Positions 7,132 through 15,404 are shown, counted from the first letter of the stretch. The stretch is DNA of 64,000 bases from Alphaproteobacteria bacterium (GCA_019137195.1 JAGVSR010000147.1:1-64000); one strand, 5' to 3'. Notes: generated by a model not told the origin, from the letters alone. Numbers and translations: made by a program.

Positions 7132-8259
7132 TCAGTTGTCGGGCTTGTACAGGAGGTCTTCGACGGCAGAGAACCAGTCGTCGTCGTCTGCAAACAGCGG
7201 TCGCGTCTTAGAAAGCAGCTCCTTGAGCTCCCGAATCTTGTCCGCTGGACAGAGCGGTTCCTTCGCAGAAGGTGCGCCTTGATAGCAGCGCGAAATGATA
7301 TGCATGGCAACATATTGCACCGAGCTTTGTGATGGAGGGCCCAATGACTTCACATGTGCAATGTCTGCATCCGCGTCCTGGCCAAGCTCAGAGCGCGCCC
7401 TGATCGTATACAAACCCGCATCGATCTTGAGGGCCGTCGGTGCCTGGGGATTGCCGATAACTTCTGAGAAGAGGGAAATCGCTCCATCCCAATCACCTCG
7501 AAAGATCCTGATAATGCCGCCAACGAAGTCGACGACCTCAGGCTTTTGCTCGCTGAGACCTGGTAGTTCTATCCACCCAGTGCCGACTGGCGAGCGTACC
7601 TTCGCAAAGCGCTCGTCGCTCTCAACGAGCGCAAATTTCGTCCCTGCCGGTCCGAGCACCCGTCCCCGTCCCGGCCCCTGACGAATCACCAGCGCATCGG
7701 GCACGCTGTACTTTGCCACGAATTCCATCGGTAGCTTGATCGGTTCGAAGGCATAGGCCCGCTGGGGTAGGTCTATGGCTAGGGATGTATGCTGGACCGC
7801 GCCAATCTTGATCTCCCAGATCCCTCGGTTCTTCTCTGCTGATCCCTGGCCTTCGTAGCTCGGTATGTCGAGGTAGCAGGTAACGACTGCATCGTTGCCG
7901 AATGAGTGGACGTGCCCCCACAAGACCTGCTGCACCTCGGTTGAAACGGCAATCGACTTGGCGGACATCACGGGATCGATCGGTCTATCAGACCACAACA
8001 GCGTTCCCGCTCCAAACTCGATGTGCTTTGGATTGGGATGCGGCTCCTTACGCAACGTACGCCACAGCTGCAGGTGCAAAATCGTCGCTACAGATGTTCC
8101 TAGATTCTCGTCTCCCCCGAATTGCGTGACAAGCGTGCGAATTTCACTGGCGGCTACGCGACGAGGTGCCTCTGCTGGAAACCTGCTCACACTTACCTCT
8201 GCCGAGGCTTGTACTGGCATTGCTACTGCGAGGAGAAAAATGCAGGCACACCGGAACAT
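7132..8259 (-). CDS. Exported protein with SH3-like segment, partner of the TIR-PAN protein
   Basis: 375 aa, family not recognised. A signal peptide covers about residues 1-20 (MFRCACIFLLAVAMPVQASA). The middle (about 190-235: VIRQGPGRGRVLGPAG, FAKVRSPVGTGWIELPG) looks like a bacterial SH3 repeat, typical of cell-wall or ligand binding. The C-terminal third is helical and repeat-like (FRGDWDGAISLFSEVIG, then YTIRARSELGQD), as in TPR proteins. The start is 9 bp after the upstream stop, suggesting translational coupling. Periplasmic location places it on the same side as the PAN domain. Function unknown. Confidence 0.75.
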   Translation of the reverse strand: MFRCACIFLLAVAMPVQASAEVSVSRFPAEAPRRVAASEIRTLVTQFGGDENLGTSVATILHLQLWRTLRKEPHPNPKHIEFGAGTLLWSDRPIDPVMSAKSIAVSTEVQQVLWGHVHSFGNDAVVTCYLDIPSYEGQGSAEKNRGIWEIKIGAVQHTSLAIDLPQRAYAFEPIKLPMEFVAKYSVPDALVIRQGPGRGRVLGPAGTKFALVESDERFAKVRSPVGTGWIELPGLSEQKPEVVDFVGGIIRIFRGDWDGAISLFSEVIGNPQAPTALKIDAGLYTIRARSELGQDADADIAHVKSLGPPSQSSVQYVAMHIISRCYQGAPSAKEPLCPADKIRELKELLSKTRPLFADDDDWFSAVEDLLYKPDN

Positions 8260-8268
8260 TTGACTTAC

Positions 8269-8979
8269 TCACCAGCCAACTTGGGCCTCTTCGATTTGCG
8301 CTCGAACGAAATCTCTGACCTGCTCAAGATGCCCTTTGAGGAGCCCCTTCCTTTCGAGATCGGTCGCGACCTTCGTTGCACGCTGGTAGAAGTTGAGCAC
8401 CGTGGAGCTATCGCACTTGCGTTGTTGAGCATCGAGACCAAGAAGAAAAAGCGCGATGAGGGAATGGCTATCCCGGGCGTGCTGCGCCGCGTCGCTCGAG
8501 ATGGACATCTCGGCATGAATGATGCCCGGCACCCCAGCGGGAGGAGCACCGCCGAAGTACACATAGCTGGTTACGTCGTACGCACTTTGTCCAGGCCGCA
8601 AGTCTAGCTCGCCGCGCAACAGCATCAATGACTTGCTATAGAGCGAATAGTAGTTCTTGAGCTCTGTCTCTGTCTGTGGCGGCTCCTCTCGGTAGAGTGC
8701 ATCGAGGTTGCGCAACCCGGGCTTTACCACCATTGCATCAAGGTAGCCGCCGGCTGCATCGGTTCCGGCGAGTTCGGACCGCAGGTGCAGAAGCTTTTCA
8801 GATACGATGTTGTAGAAGCGAGTGAACTGGTTTTTTGCGGGATCACCGTCTGTTCCGGCGTAACGAAACAGCCGAACCTCCAATCGTCTTGGTTCGGACT
8901 CACACGCAGCGTGCGCCGCCATGCATGTAGACATCGTCCACACGATGCAACACAAGAAGATCCTTGGAGCCAAAAACAT
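8269..8979 (-). CDS. Exported helical protein, first gene of the TIR-PAN operon
   Basis: 236 aa, family not recognised. Signal peptide about residues 1-24 (MFLAPRIFLCCIVWTMSTCM, cleavage near AHA). The rest is predicted mainly helical, with paired segments FTRFYNIVSEKLLHLRSEL, YYSLYSKSLMLLRGEL and STVLNFYQRATKVATDLER. The frame is open up to 9135, but that extension runs antisense through the duplicated methyltransferase tail. The ATG at 8979 has AAGGGG upstream and begins directly with the signal peptide. It heads the three-gene unit. Confidence 0.75.
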   Translation of the reverse strand: MFLAPRIFLCCIVWTMSTCMAAHAACESEPRRLEVRLFRYAGTDGDPAKNQFTRFYNIVSEKLLHLRSELAGTDAAGGYLDAMVVKPGLRNLDALYREEPPQTETELKNYYSLYSKSLMLLRGELDLRPGQSAYDVTSYVYFGGAPPAGVPGIIHAEMSISSDAAQHARDSHSLIALFLLGLDAQQRKCDSSTVLNFYQRATKVATDLERKGLLKGHLEQVRDFVRAQIEEAQVGW

Positions 8980-9007
8980 TCGGCACCCCTTGGAAAGAAG
9001 CAACGTC

Positions 9008-9036
9008 AGACTAATGCGGTCGAGCGCATGCAGCAA
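9008..9036 (-). promoter_or_regulatory. Candidate promoter of the TIR-PAN operon
   Basis: Minus-strand TTGCTG (9036-9031), 17 bp spacer, TAGTCT (9013-9008), 28 nt upstream of the first start codon. Moderate match to the sigma-70 consensus. It lies inside the island, between the right repeat and the first gene. Confidence 0.4.
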
Positions 9037-9055
9037 GTATCTGATGAAGTCTCGA

Positions 9056-9157
9056 CCCCGCGGCCGCTTCACTCTCGCTGCCGAGTACAAGGTCCCCGTG
9101 ACCCGCGAGCTTGAGGACGCGCTGATCAAGAACACGGCCGTATGGCGGGTGCCTTAG
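9056..9157 (+). repeat. 102 bp direct repeat, right copy (displaced methyltransferase 3' end)
   Basis: Encodes the last 33 codons and stop of the methyltransferase, identical in protein to 6179-6280 with four silent base changes. It is not preceded by the rest of the gene, so it is a 3' remnant and not a functional gene. Directly after its stop, CGAAATTGC (9158-9166) is repeated inverted at 9227-9235. Confidence 0.9.
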
Positions 9158-9316
9158 CGAAATTGCTCCTGACACGCCCGTCATCACGCGCGCGGCGCAA
9201 CTGGGGTCAAAGTGCGCCGCAGATTCGCAATTTCGATGAAGCAGGGTGGGCGGAGGATCGCGTGTCCGACGTGCGCCGTGAACCACGCTGCGCTGCGCTC
9301 GCATCGAGGGGTGGAT

Positions 9317-9637
9317 TTAGAACAGCTTCATCCCCGGCGGGATCGGCAGTCCGCCCGTAACGGCAGCCATCTTCGTCTGCATCTCGGCTTCGACCTTACC
9401 CTTGGCGTCCTGGAACGCGGCGACGATCAGGTCCTCGACGATCTCCGCCTCGTCGGGCTTCAGCAGCGAGGGGTCGATCGCGACCCGCTTCAGGTCCGCC
9501 TTGCCGTTCATGGTCACTTTCACCAGACCCGCCCCCGACTGACCCGTCACCTCGAGCGCCTCTAGCTCCTCCTGCGCCTTCTGCATGCGGGCCTGCATGT
9601 CCTTGACCTGCTTCATCATGCCCATGATGTCTTTCAC
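9317..9637 (-). CDS. ybaB: YbaB/EbfC family nucleoid-associated protein
   Basis: 106 aa DNA-binding protein. It shows the family pattern: Met/Gln-rich helix (GMMKQVKDMQARMQKAQEEL), GLVKVTMNGKADLKRVAIDP, DLIVAAFQDAKGKVEAEMQ, and a C-terminal GGLPIPPGMKLF. The start is a GTG at 9637 (VKDIMGMMK), the usual N-terminus; the open frame upstream runs through a palindromic repeat. In many genomes ybaB sits between dnaX and recR, neither of which is here. Confidence 0.93.
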   Translation of the reverse strand: MKDIMGMMKQVKDMQARMQKAQEELEALEVTGQSGAGLVKVTMNGKADLKRVAIDPSLLKPDEAEIVEDLIVAAFQDAKGKVEAEMQTKMAAVTGGLPIPPGMKLF

Positions 9638-9662
9638 GGCTTGGGTCCTTTCGTACCACTGG

Positions 9663-9756
9663 CACGTCAGGGCCGGGCTTGACCCGGCCATCCAGGGCTG
9701 AACGCGAGGACTATCGAGCAGCCTGGATGGCCGGCTCGGAGGCTGGCCTTGACGTG
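9663..9756. repeat. Palindromic intergenic element, copy 2
   Basis: 94 bp inverted-repeat element: CACGTCA at the left end pairs with TGACGTG at the right, and GGCCATCCAGG pairs with CCTGGATGGCC inside. It shares the block GGGCTTGACCCGGCCATCCA with 2381-2473. Noncoding, upstream of ybaB. Confidence 0.7.
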
Positions 9757-9915
9757 ACGTTGTTTGCGGCTGGCGCAGCGCGCCGGTGCCGATGTCCCGC
9801 CTTATGGCACAGGCCCGCCCGCCAGTACAGAATGAGAACATAACGGTTGCCAAAGCGGTCGAACTCAGTCATGGCGGATGGAGGCCCTTGGGGGGGTACC
9901 TGACAGAGACCGGAC

Positions 9916-10959
9916 ATGACCGACCGCCTGTTGAGCAGCGCCAAGCGCGAGACGGACGCCTTCGAGGCGACGGTCCGCCCTCAGTCGCTCGACGAGTTCA
10001 TCGGTCAGGAGCAGGCCCGCGCCAACTTGAAGGTATTCGTGCAGGCTGCTCGCGGCCGTGGCGACGCTTTGGACCATGTGCTGTTCGTCGGTCCCCCGGG
10101 TCTCGGCAAGACGACGCTGGCCCAGATCATGGCCAAGGAGCTCGGCGTCGGATTCCGCGCCACCTCCGGCCCGGTGATCTCGAAGGCCGGCGACCTCGCA
10201 GCACTGCTCACCAACCTCGAGGAGCGCGACGTCCTCTTCATCGACGAGATCCACCGTCTGAACCCGGCCGTCGAGGAGATCCTCTACCCAGCCATGGAGG
10301 ACTTCCAGCTCGACCTGATCATCGGCGAGGGCCCGGCCGCGCGCTCGGTGAGGATCGACCTCGCCAAGTTCACCCTCGTCGGCGCCACCACGCGCGCCGG
10401 CCTCTTGACCACCCCGCTGCGCGACCGCTTCGGCATCCCGATCCGGTTGAATTTCTACACGGTAGACGAGCTCGAGCAGGTGGTCACACGCGGCGCTCGC
10501 GTGCTGCGTGCGCCGATGCGCCCGGACGGCGCCCGCGAGATCGCACGCCGCGCCCGCGGCACGCCCCGCATCGCCGGACGCCTCTTGCGCCGCGTGCGGG
10601 ACTTCGCCGCCGTCGCCGGCTCCGAGGTCATCGACGCGGCAATCGCCGATAGCGCGCTGCGCGCCCTCGAGGTCGACAGCGAGGGCCTGGACAGCCTCGA
10701 TCACCGCTACTTGAAGTGCATCGCCGTCAACTACGACGGCGGCCCGGTCGGCATCGAGACGCTGGCCGCTGCGCTCTCCGAGCCGCGCGACGCTCTGGAG
10801 GAAATCGTCGAGCCCTATCTCCTGCAGCAGGGCTTCATCGGCCGTACGCCGCGCGGCCGTGTCATGACCCTGAAGGCGTTCCGCCACATCGGCCTTTCCG
10901 GCCCGGCGCGCCAGAGCGTCCCAGACCTCTTCGACCCCGACGCCGACGCCGGCCCGTGA
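9916..10959 (+). CDS. ruvB: Holliday junction branch migration ATPase RuvB
   Basis: 347 aa hexameric AAA+ helicase that with RuvA drives branch migration. Walker [10 protein letters not shown] at 59-67, Walker [11 protein letters not shown], sensor 1 [18 protein letters not shown], and a C-terminal winged helix with [17 protein letters not shown]. The N-terminus contains the family sequence [11 protein letters not shown]. ruvC and ruvA, often just upstream, are absent here. No LexA box was seen upstream. Confidence 0.97.
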   Translation: MTDRLLSSAKRETDAFEATVRPQSLDEFIGQEQARANLKVFVQAARGRGDALDHVLFVGPPGLGKTTLAQIMAKELGVGFRATSGPVISKAGDLAALLTNLEERDVLFIDEIHRLNPAVEEILYPAMEDFQLDLIIGEGPAARSVRIDLAKFTLVGATTRAGLLTTPLRDRFGIPIRLNFYTVDELEQVVTRGARVLRAPMRPDGAREIARRARGTPRIAGRLLRRVRDFAAVAGSEVIDAAIADSALRALEVDSEGLDSLDHRYLKCIAVNYDGGPVGIETLAAALSEPRDALEEIVEPYLLQQGFIGRTPRGRVMTLKAFRHIGLSGPARQSVPDLFDPDADAGP

Positions 10960-11114
10960 GGCCTGCCCGCCGCCGCAACGCTCCGACCTCTGCACGAACG
11001 CCGCCGTTGACCACCCGCTAACCATGCCGAACGGTGTAAGGCGTCCGGTCTCTTGGAGATCGTCCGTGTTTGCCTAATTCGAGACATACCAAAGGTATTT
11101 CTAGCCTCGAACGC

Positions 11115-11143
11115 AGGCTCTCCACCCCTCGGGGACAGAGCCT
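11115..11143. other. Hairpin between ruvB and the phosphoesterase gene
   Basis: AGGCTCT (11115-11121) pairs with AGAGCCT (11137-11143), with an inner CCCC/GGGG pair. No T-run follows, so it is a weak terminator candidate for ruvB or a leader structure of the next gene. Confidence 0.35.
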
Positions 11144-11193
11144 GGGTGTGGAATGGACTTGCCGGTACGAGTGACGCCGGCGGGGGGATCGAC

Positions 11194-12132
11194 GTGCTAT
11201 CGCGCAGGAAATTCCTGAAGGGCCTGGCCACGCTCTCGGCCGGCACCGTCGGCCTCGGCGGTTATGCCGTAGCTGAGCCCTGGCGCTTGAATGTTACCCG
11301 CTACGGCATCTCGCCTCCTGGTTGGCCGCGCGGCCTCGACCTCAGGCTCGCCGTCATCGCCGACATCCACGCCTGCGACCCGTGGATGAGCCTGGCTCGC
11401 ATTCGCCAGATCGTTGCCCGCACCAACGCGCTCGCTCCCGACGCCGTGCTTCTGCTCGGCGATTACGTCGTCGGCCATCGCATGGGGCGCCTGTCGACCG
11501 CGATTCCTCGCAAAGACTGGGCAGCAGTGCTTGCGGAGCTGAACGCGCCCCTCGGCGTTCACGCCGTGCTCGGCAACCACGACTGGTGGGAGGACGAGAC
11601 GCTTCAGTCTACTCGCAAGGGCGTGCCACCCGCCCGCCGCGCGCTCGAGGCCGCCGGCATTCCGGTCTACGAGAACGACGTGGTCCGCCTGGAGAAGGCA
11701 GGCTGGCCGTTCTGGCTCGCCGGCCTCGGCGACCAGTGGGCCTATTGGCCGAAGCCCCGGGATTACGATGCCTTCGTGAAAGGCGGAAAGACCGGCTACA
11801 CCGGTGTCCACGACCTCAAGGCCATGTTGGCCAAGATCGCGGACGAAGCGCCGGTCGTCGTCATGGCGCACGAGCCCGACATTTTCCCCGAGGTGCCGGC
11901 CCGCGTCGCCCTAACCGTCTCCGGCCACACCCACGGCGGCCAGATCCGCCTCGCCGGCTTTGCGCCTGTCGTTCCATCCAAGTACGGCCGCCGCTACGTC
12001 TACGGCCACATCGTCGAGGACGGCCGCAATCTCCTCGTCTCAGGCGGCCTTGGCTGCAGCGGGCTCCCCGTCCGCTTCGGTTCGCCTCCCGAGATCGTGC
12101 TCGTGAGGCTGTCGGCACCGGCCACCGTCTGA
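11194..12132 (+). CDS. Tat-exported metallophosphoesterase
   Basis: 312 aa calcineurin-like phosphoesterase. The N-terminus SRRKFLKGLATLSAG is a twin-arginine signal. The metal-binding blocks are complete and in order: VIADIHA, LLGDYVVG, VLGNHDWW, VMAHEPDIF and SGHTHGGQ. It resembles the YaeI/YkuE membrane-associated phosphodiesterases. The GTG at 11194 was chosen because it has GGGGGGA upstream and begins directly with the Tat motif; an ATG-like frame from 11053 would add 47 residues of noncoding character. Substrate unknown. Confidence 0.88.
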   Translation: MLSRRKFLKGLATLSAGTVGLGGYAVAEPWRLNVTRYGISPPGWPRGLDLRLAVIADIHACDPWMSLARIRQIVARTNALAPDAVLLLGDYVVGHRMGRLSTAIPRKDWAAVLAELNAPLGVHAVLGNHDWWEDETLQSTRKGVPPARRALEAAGIPVYENDVVRLEKAGWPFWLAGLGDQWAYWPKPRDYDAFVKGGKTGYTGVHDLKAMLAKIADEAPVVVMAHEPDIFPEVPARVALTVSGHTHGGQIRLAGFAPVVPSKYGRRYVYGHIVEDGRNLLVSGGLGCSGLPVRFGSPPEIVLVRLSAPATV

Positions 12133-12285
12133 TCAAGCCGATTGTTCTCTAGGAAACAGCCAACCGCCGCGCGATTTGTCTTGATGCCGTCCGATCCGCG
12201 GGACCGGCGCTGCAAACAGCGCGCGGAGGGTGTAGCATGCCCAACGGTCCGGTGAGCTGCTGCTGAGAACTGCAGGGAGATTGAA

Positions 12286-12555
12286 ATGACACCCGATCAG
12301 GTGCGCGATATGCGCAAGAAAAAGGAATACGAGGCCATCAGAGGCTTCTACGTCCACTTCATCGTCTATGCTGGCGTCCTCGCCCTCCTCGTCGCCATCG
12401 ACGTTCTGGGCGGGGAGCCCACGTGGTCCCACTGGGTTGCACTCGGGTGGGGCGTAGGCATTGCCTTTCATGGCTATGGCGCATTCGTCAGCAAGCCGCG
12501 AGAGCTCGCCGCATGGGAAGCTGATCAGCTCGCTCGGCTCGGTCAGCCGACATAG
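12286..12555 (+). CDS. 2TM-domain small membrane protein
   Basis: 89 aa with the layout of the 2TM domain family: charged amphipathic start (VRDMRKKKEYEAIRGFY), two hydrophobic helices (about 22-43 and 47-68), and a polar tail. Function unknown. It is monocistronic, convergent with the fasciclin gene. Confidence 0.75.
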   Translation: MTPDQVRDMRKKKEYEAIRGFYVHFIVYAGVLALLVAIDVLGGEPTWSHWVALGWGVGIAFHGYGAFVSKPRELAAWEADQLARLGQPT

Positions 12556-12572
12556 GGCATCCGTTGCAGACC

Positions 12573-12603
12573 GGCTGGCCGGCGAGCGATAGGCCGGCCA
12601 GCC
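12573..12603. terminator. Bidirectional hairpin terminator
   Basis: GGCTGGCCGGC (12573-12583) pairs with GCCGGCCAGCC (12593-12603), an 11 bp perfect stem between two convergent genes. No T-run. Confidence 0.5.
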
Positions 12604-12622
12604 TGGTCGAAACGTCGGGATC

Positions 12623-13180
12623 TCAACCCTTCGGCAGCAGCACGTGGTCCACGGCGTGGATCACGCCGTTAGACTGCATCACATCCGAGATCGTGATGTT
12701 GGACGAGCCGCCCGTCTCGTCCACGAGCAGAATGTTGTTGGGCCCGTTCATCATCGCCTTGAGCTTGCCGCCAGCGACTGTCGTGAGCTCCGCCGTGCCG
12801 TGACCCTTCCTGATGGAGCTCTTGAGATCGGCGAGCGTGATGCTCCCGGCGACCACGTGATACGTGAGCACGCCGGAGAGCTTTGCTTTGTTCTCGGGCT
12901 TGAGAAGCGTATCGACCGTGCCGGCCGGCAGTGCCGCGAAGGCCGCGTTGACGGGCGCGAACACCGTGAACGGCCCCTTGCCGTTGAGCGTATCGACGAG
13001 GCCTGCGGCCTTGACAGCGGCGACGAGCGTAGTGTGATCGGCCGACTTGACGGCGTTCTCGACAATGGTCTTCGTCGGGTACATTTCCTCGCCGCCGACG
13101 ATGATAGTGTCCTTGGCGAGCGCAGGCAGAGCGAGCGCCAGCGTGCCGGCGACGATCAGGCCTTTCATGAGCTTCGACAT
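12623..13180 (-). CDS. Exported fasciclin-domain protein
   Basis: 185 aa. Signal peptide about 1-22 (LMKGLIVAGTLALALPALA). One FAS1 domain fills the rest: TKTIVENAVKSADHTTLVAA, GPFTVFAPVNAAFAALPAG, the H-box YHVVAG, and DVMQSNGVIHAVDHVLLPKG. FAS1 proteins act in surface adhesion; some rhizobial homologues (Nex18) affect symbiosis. The ATG at 13180 begins the signal peptide; an in-frame start seven codons upstream is less likely. Confidence 0.92.
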   Translation of the reverse strand: MSKLMKGLIVAGTLALALPALAKDTIIVGGEEMYPTKTIVENAVKSADHTTLVAAVKAAGLVDTLNGKGPFTVFAPVNAAFAALPAGTVDTLLKPENKAKLSGVLTYHVVAGSITLADLKSSIRKGHGTAELTTVAGGKLKAMMNGPNNILLVDETGGSSNITISDVMQSNGVIHAVDHVLLPKG

Positions 13181-13355
13181 CGGTAGGTCCTCCATTCGCA
13201 TTTGTAGCTTGCTCGCGTCCCGGCCCGTGGCCGTCGCGATGCCGGATTTACGCCGCGTGCGCCCGCGCGGTTCGCTTTCCGGAGGACTTTAAATTTTCTG
13301 ATGTCGTGATCCGATTCGCGCGCTGACCCGTCGAGCGTCCTAATCGCAGGCCCAC

Positions 13356-14147
13356 TCACTTTGCGAGCACACGCTCGATCAGCCCGAACAGCCGTGCGAG
13401 ATCCTCGGGCCGTGACAGGCTGTGTCCCGCATCCGGCACCTCTGTGATCGTCGTCTGGCCGCCGGTGAGAATGGTCGCGAGCGCGCGCGCATGCGCAGGC
13501 GGTACGTCCGTGTCCAGGAGACCCTGAAGGATGGCGACCGGACGCCCGGGATCGAACGGCTCGCGCCGCAAAAGATGGTTGCGCCCCTCCTCGATGAAGC
13601 GCCGCGTGATGACGTAGCCGGCCGCATCGTAGTCGTTGGGCAGCGTGTACGATCCCTTCTCCATGACCTCGCGCTTGGCCTCGTCCGAGAACTCCCCCCA
13701 GATCAGCTCGGTCAAGTCCCACGCAGGCGCCACCAGCACGAGCCCTTTGAGCCGCGCCGCTTCCTCGGCGTCCTCGCGCATGAGCTTCCTGAGCAACAGG
13801 AGCGCGATGTGCCCTCCTGTGCTCGATCCGACAACAACCTGCGGCCCGGCTGTTACGCGCTTGAACACCTCCGCCGCCTCCTCGAGCCAATCGCCGACGA
13901 CCGCATCCTCGAAGCGCCCGCTTGACTGGCCGTGGCCCGAGTAGTCGAAGCGCACGCACCCGATGCCTTGCCCTGCCGCCCAGTCTGCGAGCGCCGTAGC
14001 CTTGGTCGAGCCCATGTCGGACTTGAGACCGATCAGCCACATCACGCCTGGTCCGCCGGATATCGCCGGTGGACTGTAGCGGTAGGCGATACGGCGGCGT
14101 GCCTCGCCCGTGCCGACCTCGATGAACTTCGTCTGCTGATCTTGCAT
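13356..14147 (-). CDS. Alpha/beta hydrolase, ABHD10-like
   Basis: 263 aa serine hydrolase. Nucleophile elbow GSSTGG, oxyanion side WLIGLKSDMGSTKA, strand RFDYSGHGQSSGRF, acid region LLDTDVP and His in AGHSLS. The order and the SGHGxSSG motif match the mitochondrial ABHD10/rhizobial family of thio- and glucuronide esterases. The ATG at 14147 gives the usual N-terminus; 19 in-frame codons upstream look noncoding. Substrate not predictable. Confidence 0.85.
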   Translation of the reverse strand: MQDQQTKFIEVGTGEARRRIAYRYSPPAISGGPGVMWLIGLKSDMGSTKATALADWAAGQGIGCVRFDYSGHGQSSGRFEDAVVGDWLEEAAEVFKRVTAGPQVVVGSSTGGHIALLLLRKLMREDAEEAARLKGLVLVAPAWDLTELIWGEFSDEAKREVMEKGSYTLPNDYDAAGYVITRRFIEEGRNHLLRREPFDPGRPVAILQGLLDTDVPPAHARALATILTGGQTTITEVPDAGHSLSRPEDLARLFGLIERVLAK

Positions 14148-14224
14148 AGCTCGTCGCCCTGAGAGCAACTCGGGGAGCAGCCACCGGCGTTGGACCGCCG
14201 ACACGGTCTCAAACTTTGACCTGG

Positions 14225-14521
14225 CTAGACCACCGGAGCGCCATAGCCATAGCTATAGGGCACTGGCCCGGAGAAGGCGACGACGTCGCCTTCGTCGAGC
14301 ACAGCGTCGGTGTTGACCACACCACCCTGGTAGAGACCCGGTGTAATGTCGCGCCCGTTCTTCAAGACGAGAAAGATCTCGGGCAGCGGCAGACGAAATC
14401 GCGTGATGAGGTCGCCGACGGTGGCACCCGCCTCGAGCTCGACGCGCTCGGCCAGCCGCTCGGAGCGGGTGAACTTCGCAAGGCTGTTGAAGAGCCGCAC
14501 CTCTACCCGAATGGTCGCCAT
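14225..14521 (-). CDS. MoaD/ThiS-like ubiquitin-fold protein without terminal Gly-Gly
   Basis: 98 aa beta-grasp protein: MATIRVEVRLFNSLAKFT, ELEAGATVGDLITRF, FLVLKNGRDI and DEGDVVAFSGPV follow the MoaD/ThiS pattern. The C-terminus is YGYGAPVV, so the Gly-Gly needed for adenylation and sulfur transfer is missing; the protein is unlikely to be an ordinary sulfur carrier unless trimmed. An upstream ATG at 14578 would add 19 residues; neither start has a clear ribosome site. No moaE or thi genes are near. Confidence 0.65.
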   Translation of the reverse strand: MATIRVEVRLFNSLAKFTRSERLAERVELEAGATVGDLITRFRLPLPEIFLVLKNGRDITPGLYQGGVVNTDAVLDEGDVVAFSGPVPYSYGYGAPVV

Positions 14522-14649
14522 GCGGGCATTGTGGCCGATAGGGTTGGCGTTCTGGGGAGAAGGGGTAGCATCGGTCATGCGGGCGCGCGCTCTCGCTCTG
14601 GGTCGCGCCTCACCATTGTTCTGTCCCGCGATTGCCCACTTGACCGGGA

Positions 14650-15147
14650 TCAAGCCAGCGGCGTGTTGCCGTCCTCGGGCGGCAGCAGGCGCAACAGCAC
14701 CTCGCCGACCGCAAACGTATTGATCTCGTCCTTGTCGAGGATGCCGATCGGATTAAGCTTGGCAAGCTCGTTGCGCCGCGCCCGGTTGAGCTGTCCGCTC
14801 ATGATCACGATGGGAGCGTGAATCCCGAATCGGACCAGCGACCGGATCGAGCTCTCCGCACGGTCGAGCGGAGGCATGTAGTCGTCGAGAAAGATGAGAT
14901 CGGGGCGCTCCTTACGGGTCCGGTCGAGCGCCACCGCGATGCTCCTGTAGTGTGCGACCGCTACTTCACGTCCGAGCAGAAGATAGAGCGTGGCGGTCAG
15001 ATGCTGGGCGTCGAGGTCGTTGTCGTCGATGACGGCGATGCGCTTGAAGGCGGGCAGCCGCGCCAGCCCCTGCATCAGAATGCTTTTGCGGGAAACGAGG
15101 TCGTTGCCGGAGCTGGCGGCGAAGTGCATCCCTTTGACCTTCTGCAT
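14650..15147 (-). CDS. Single-domain response regulator
   Basis: 165 aa with one receiver domain (about 36-155) and no output domain. Acid pocket Asp41/Asp42 (IAVIDDND), phospho-acceptor Asp88 in FLDDYMPP, switch Ser in VIMSGQ and Lys in ILDKDE are all present, so it should be phosphorylatable. A 35-residue N-terminal extension precedes the domain. No histidine kinase is adjacent, so its partner is unknown. Confidence 0.85.
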   Translation of the reverse strand: MQKVKGMHFAASSGNDLVSRKSILMQGLARLPAFKRIAVIDDNDLDAQHLTATLYLLLGREVAVAHYRSIAVALDRTRKERPDLIFLDDYMPPLDRAESSIRSLVRFGIHAPIVIMSGQLNRARRNELAKLNPIGILDKDEINTFAVGEVLLRLLPPEDGNTPLA

Positions 15148-15404
15148 GAAATCGACGGCACTACAGGTGTCGGGCGGGCGTCCAAACTGGATCGGCCCGG
15201 CGCTGCCGGCGCTCGACTAGGCCATTATGCCGATTTGAAGAAAGCCATTGCTGGGAGCGAGGCAAAGGATCTATTACTGAACACGTGCCAATAGTTTGCA
15301 ATGCGGCCCGGCTCGCAGCAGGCTGCCGTATCAGTGGTCGAGCAGGACGATCATTACGTCTCGTCAGAGCACAGACATGCTCAGAATACCGCCGACGAGG
15401 AAAA

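Larger units (their letters stand above)
6281..9055. mobile_element. Small genomic island carrying the TIR-PAN operon
   Basis: About 2.78 kb bounded by the 102 bp direct repeats, holding only the three minus-strand genes. Base composition is lower than the flanks: hand counts of lines 6901 and 8941 give 50% and 48% G+C, against 72% in line 10321 of ruvB. Composition is uneven inside (line 7381 is 63%). No integrase, transposase or terminal inverted repeat is present, so it is either a passively moved cargo unit or a remnant. The pattern of a restored gene end plus a displaced original end is that of site-specific or homologous integration at a gene 3' end. Confidence 0.7.

Noticed and set aside
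6281..9055. Transposon or prophage remnant
   Set aside because: No transposase, integrase or terminal inverted repeats; the direct repeats are coding sequence of the host gene.
8980..9135. N-terminal extension of the first TIR-operon gene
   Set aside because: Runs antisense through the duplicated methyltransferase tail and would bury the signal peptide.
9840..9870. LexA box upstream of ruvB
   Set aside because: GAAC near 9837 has no second half at N7 spacing.
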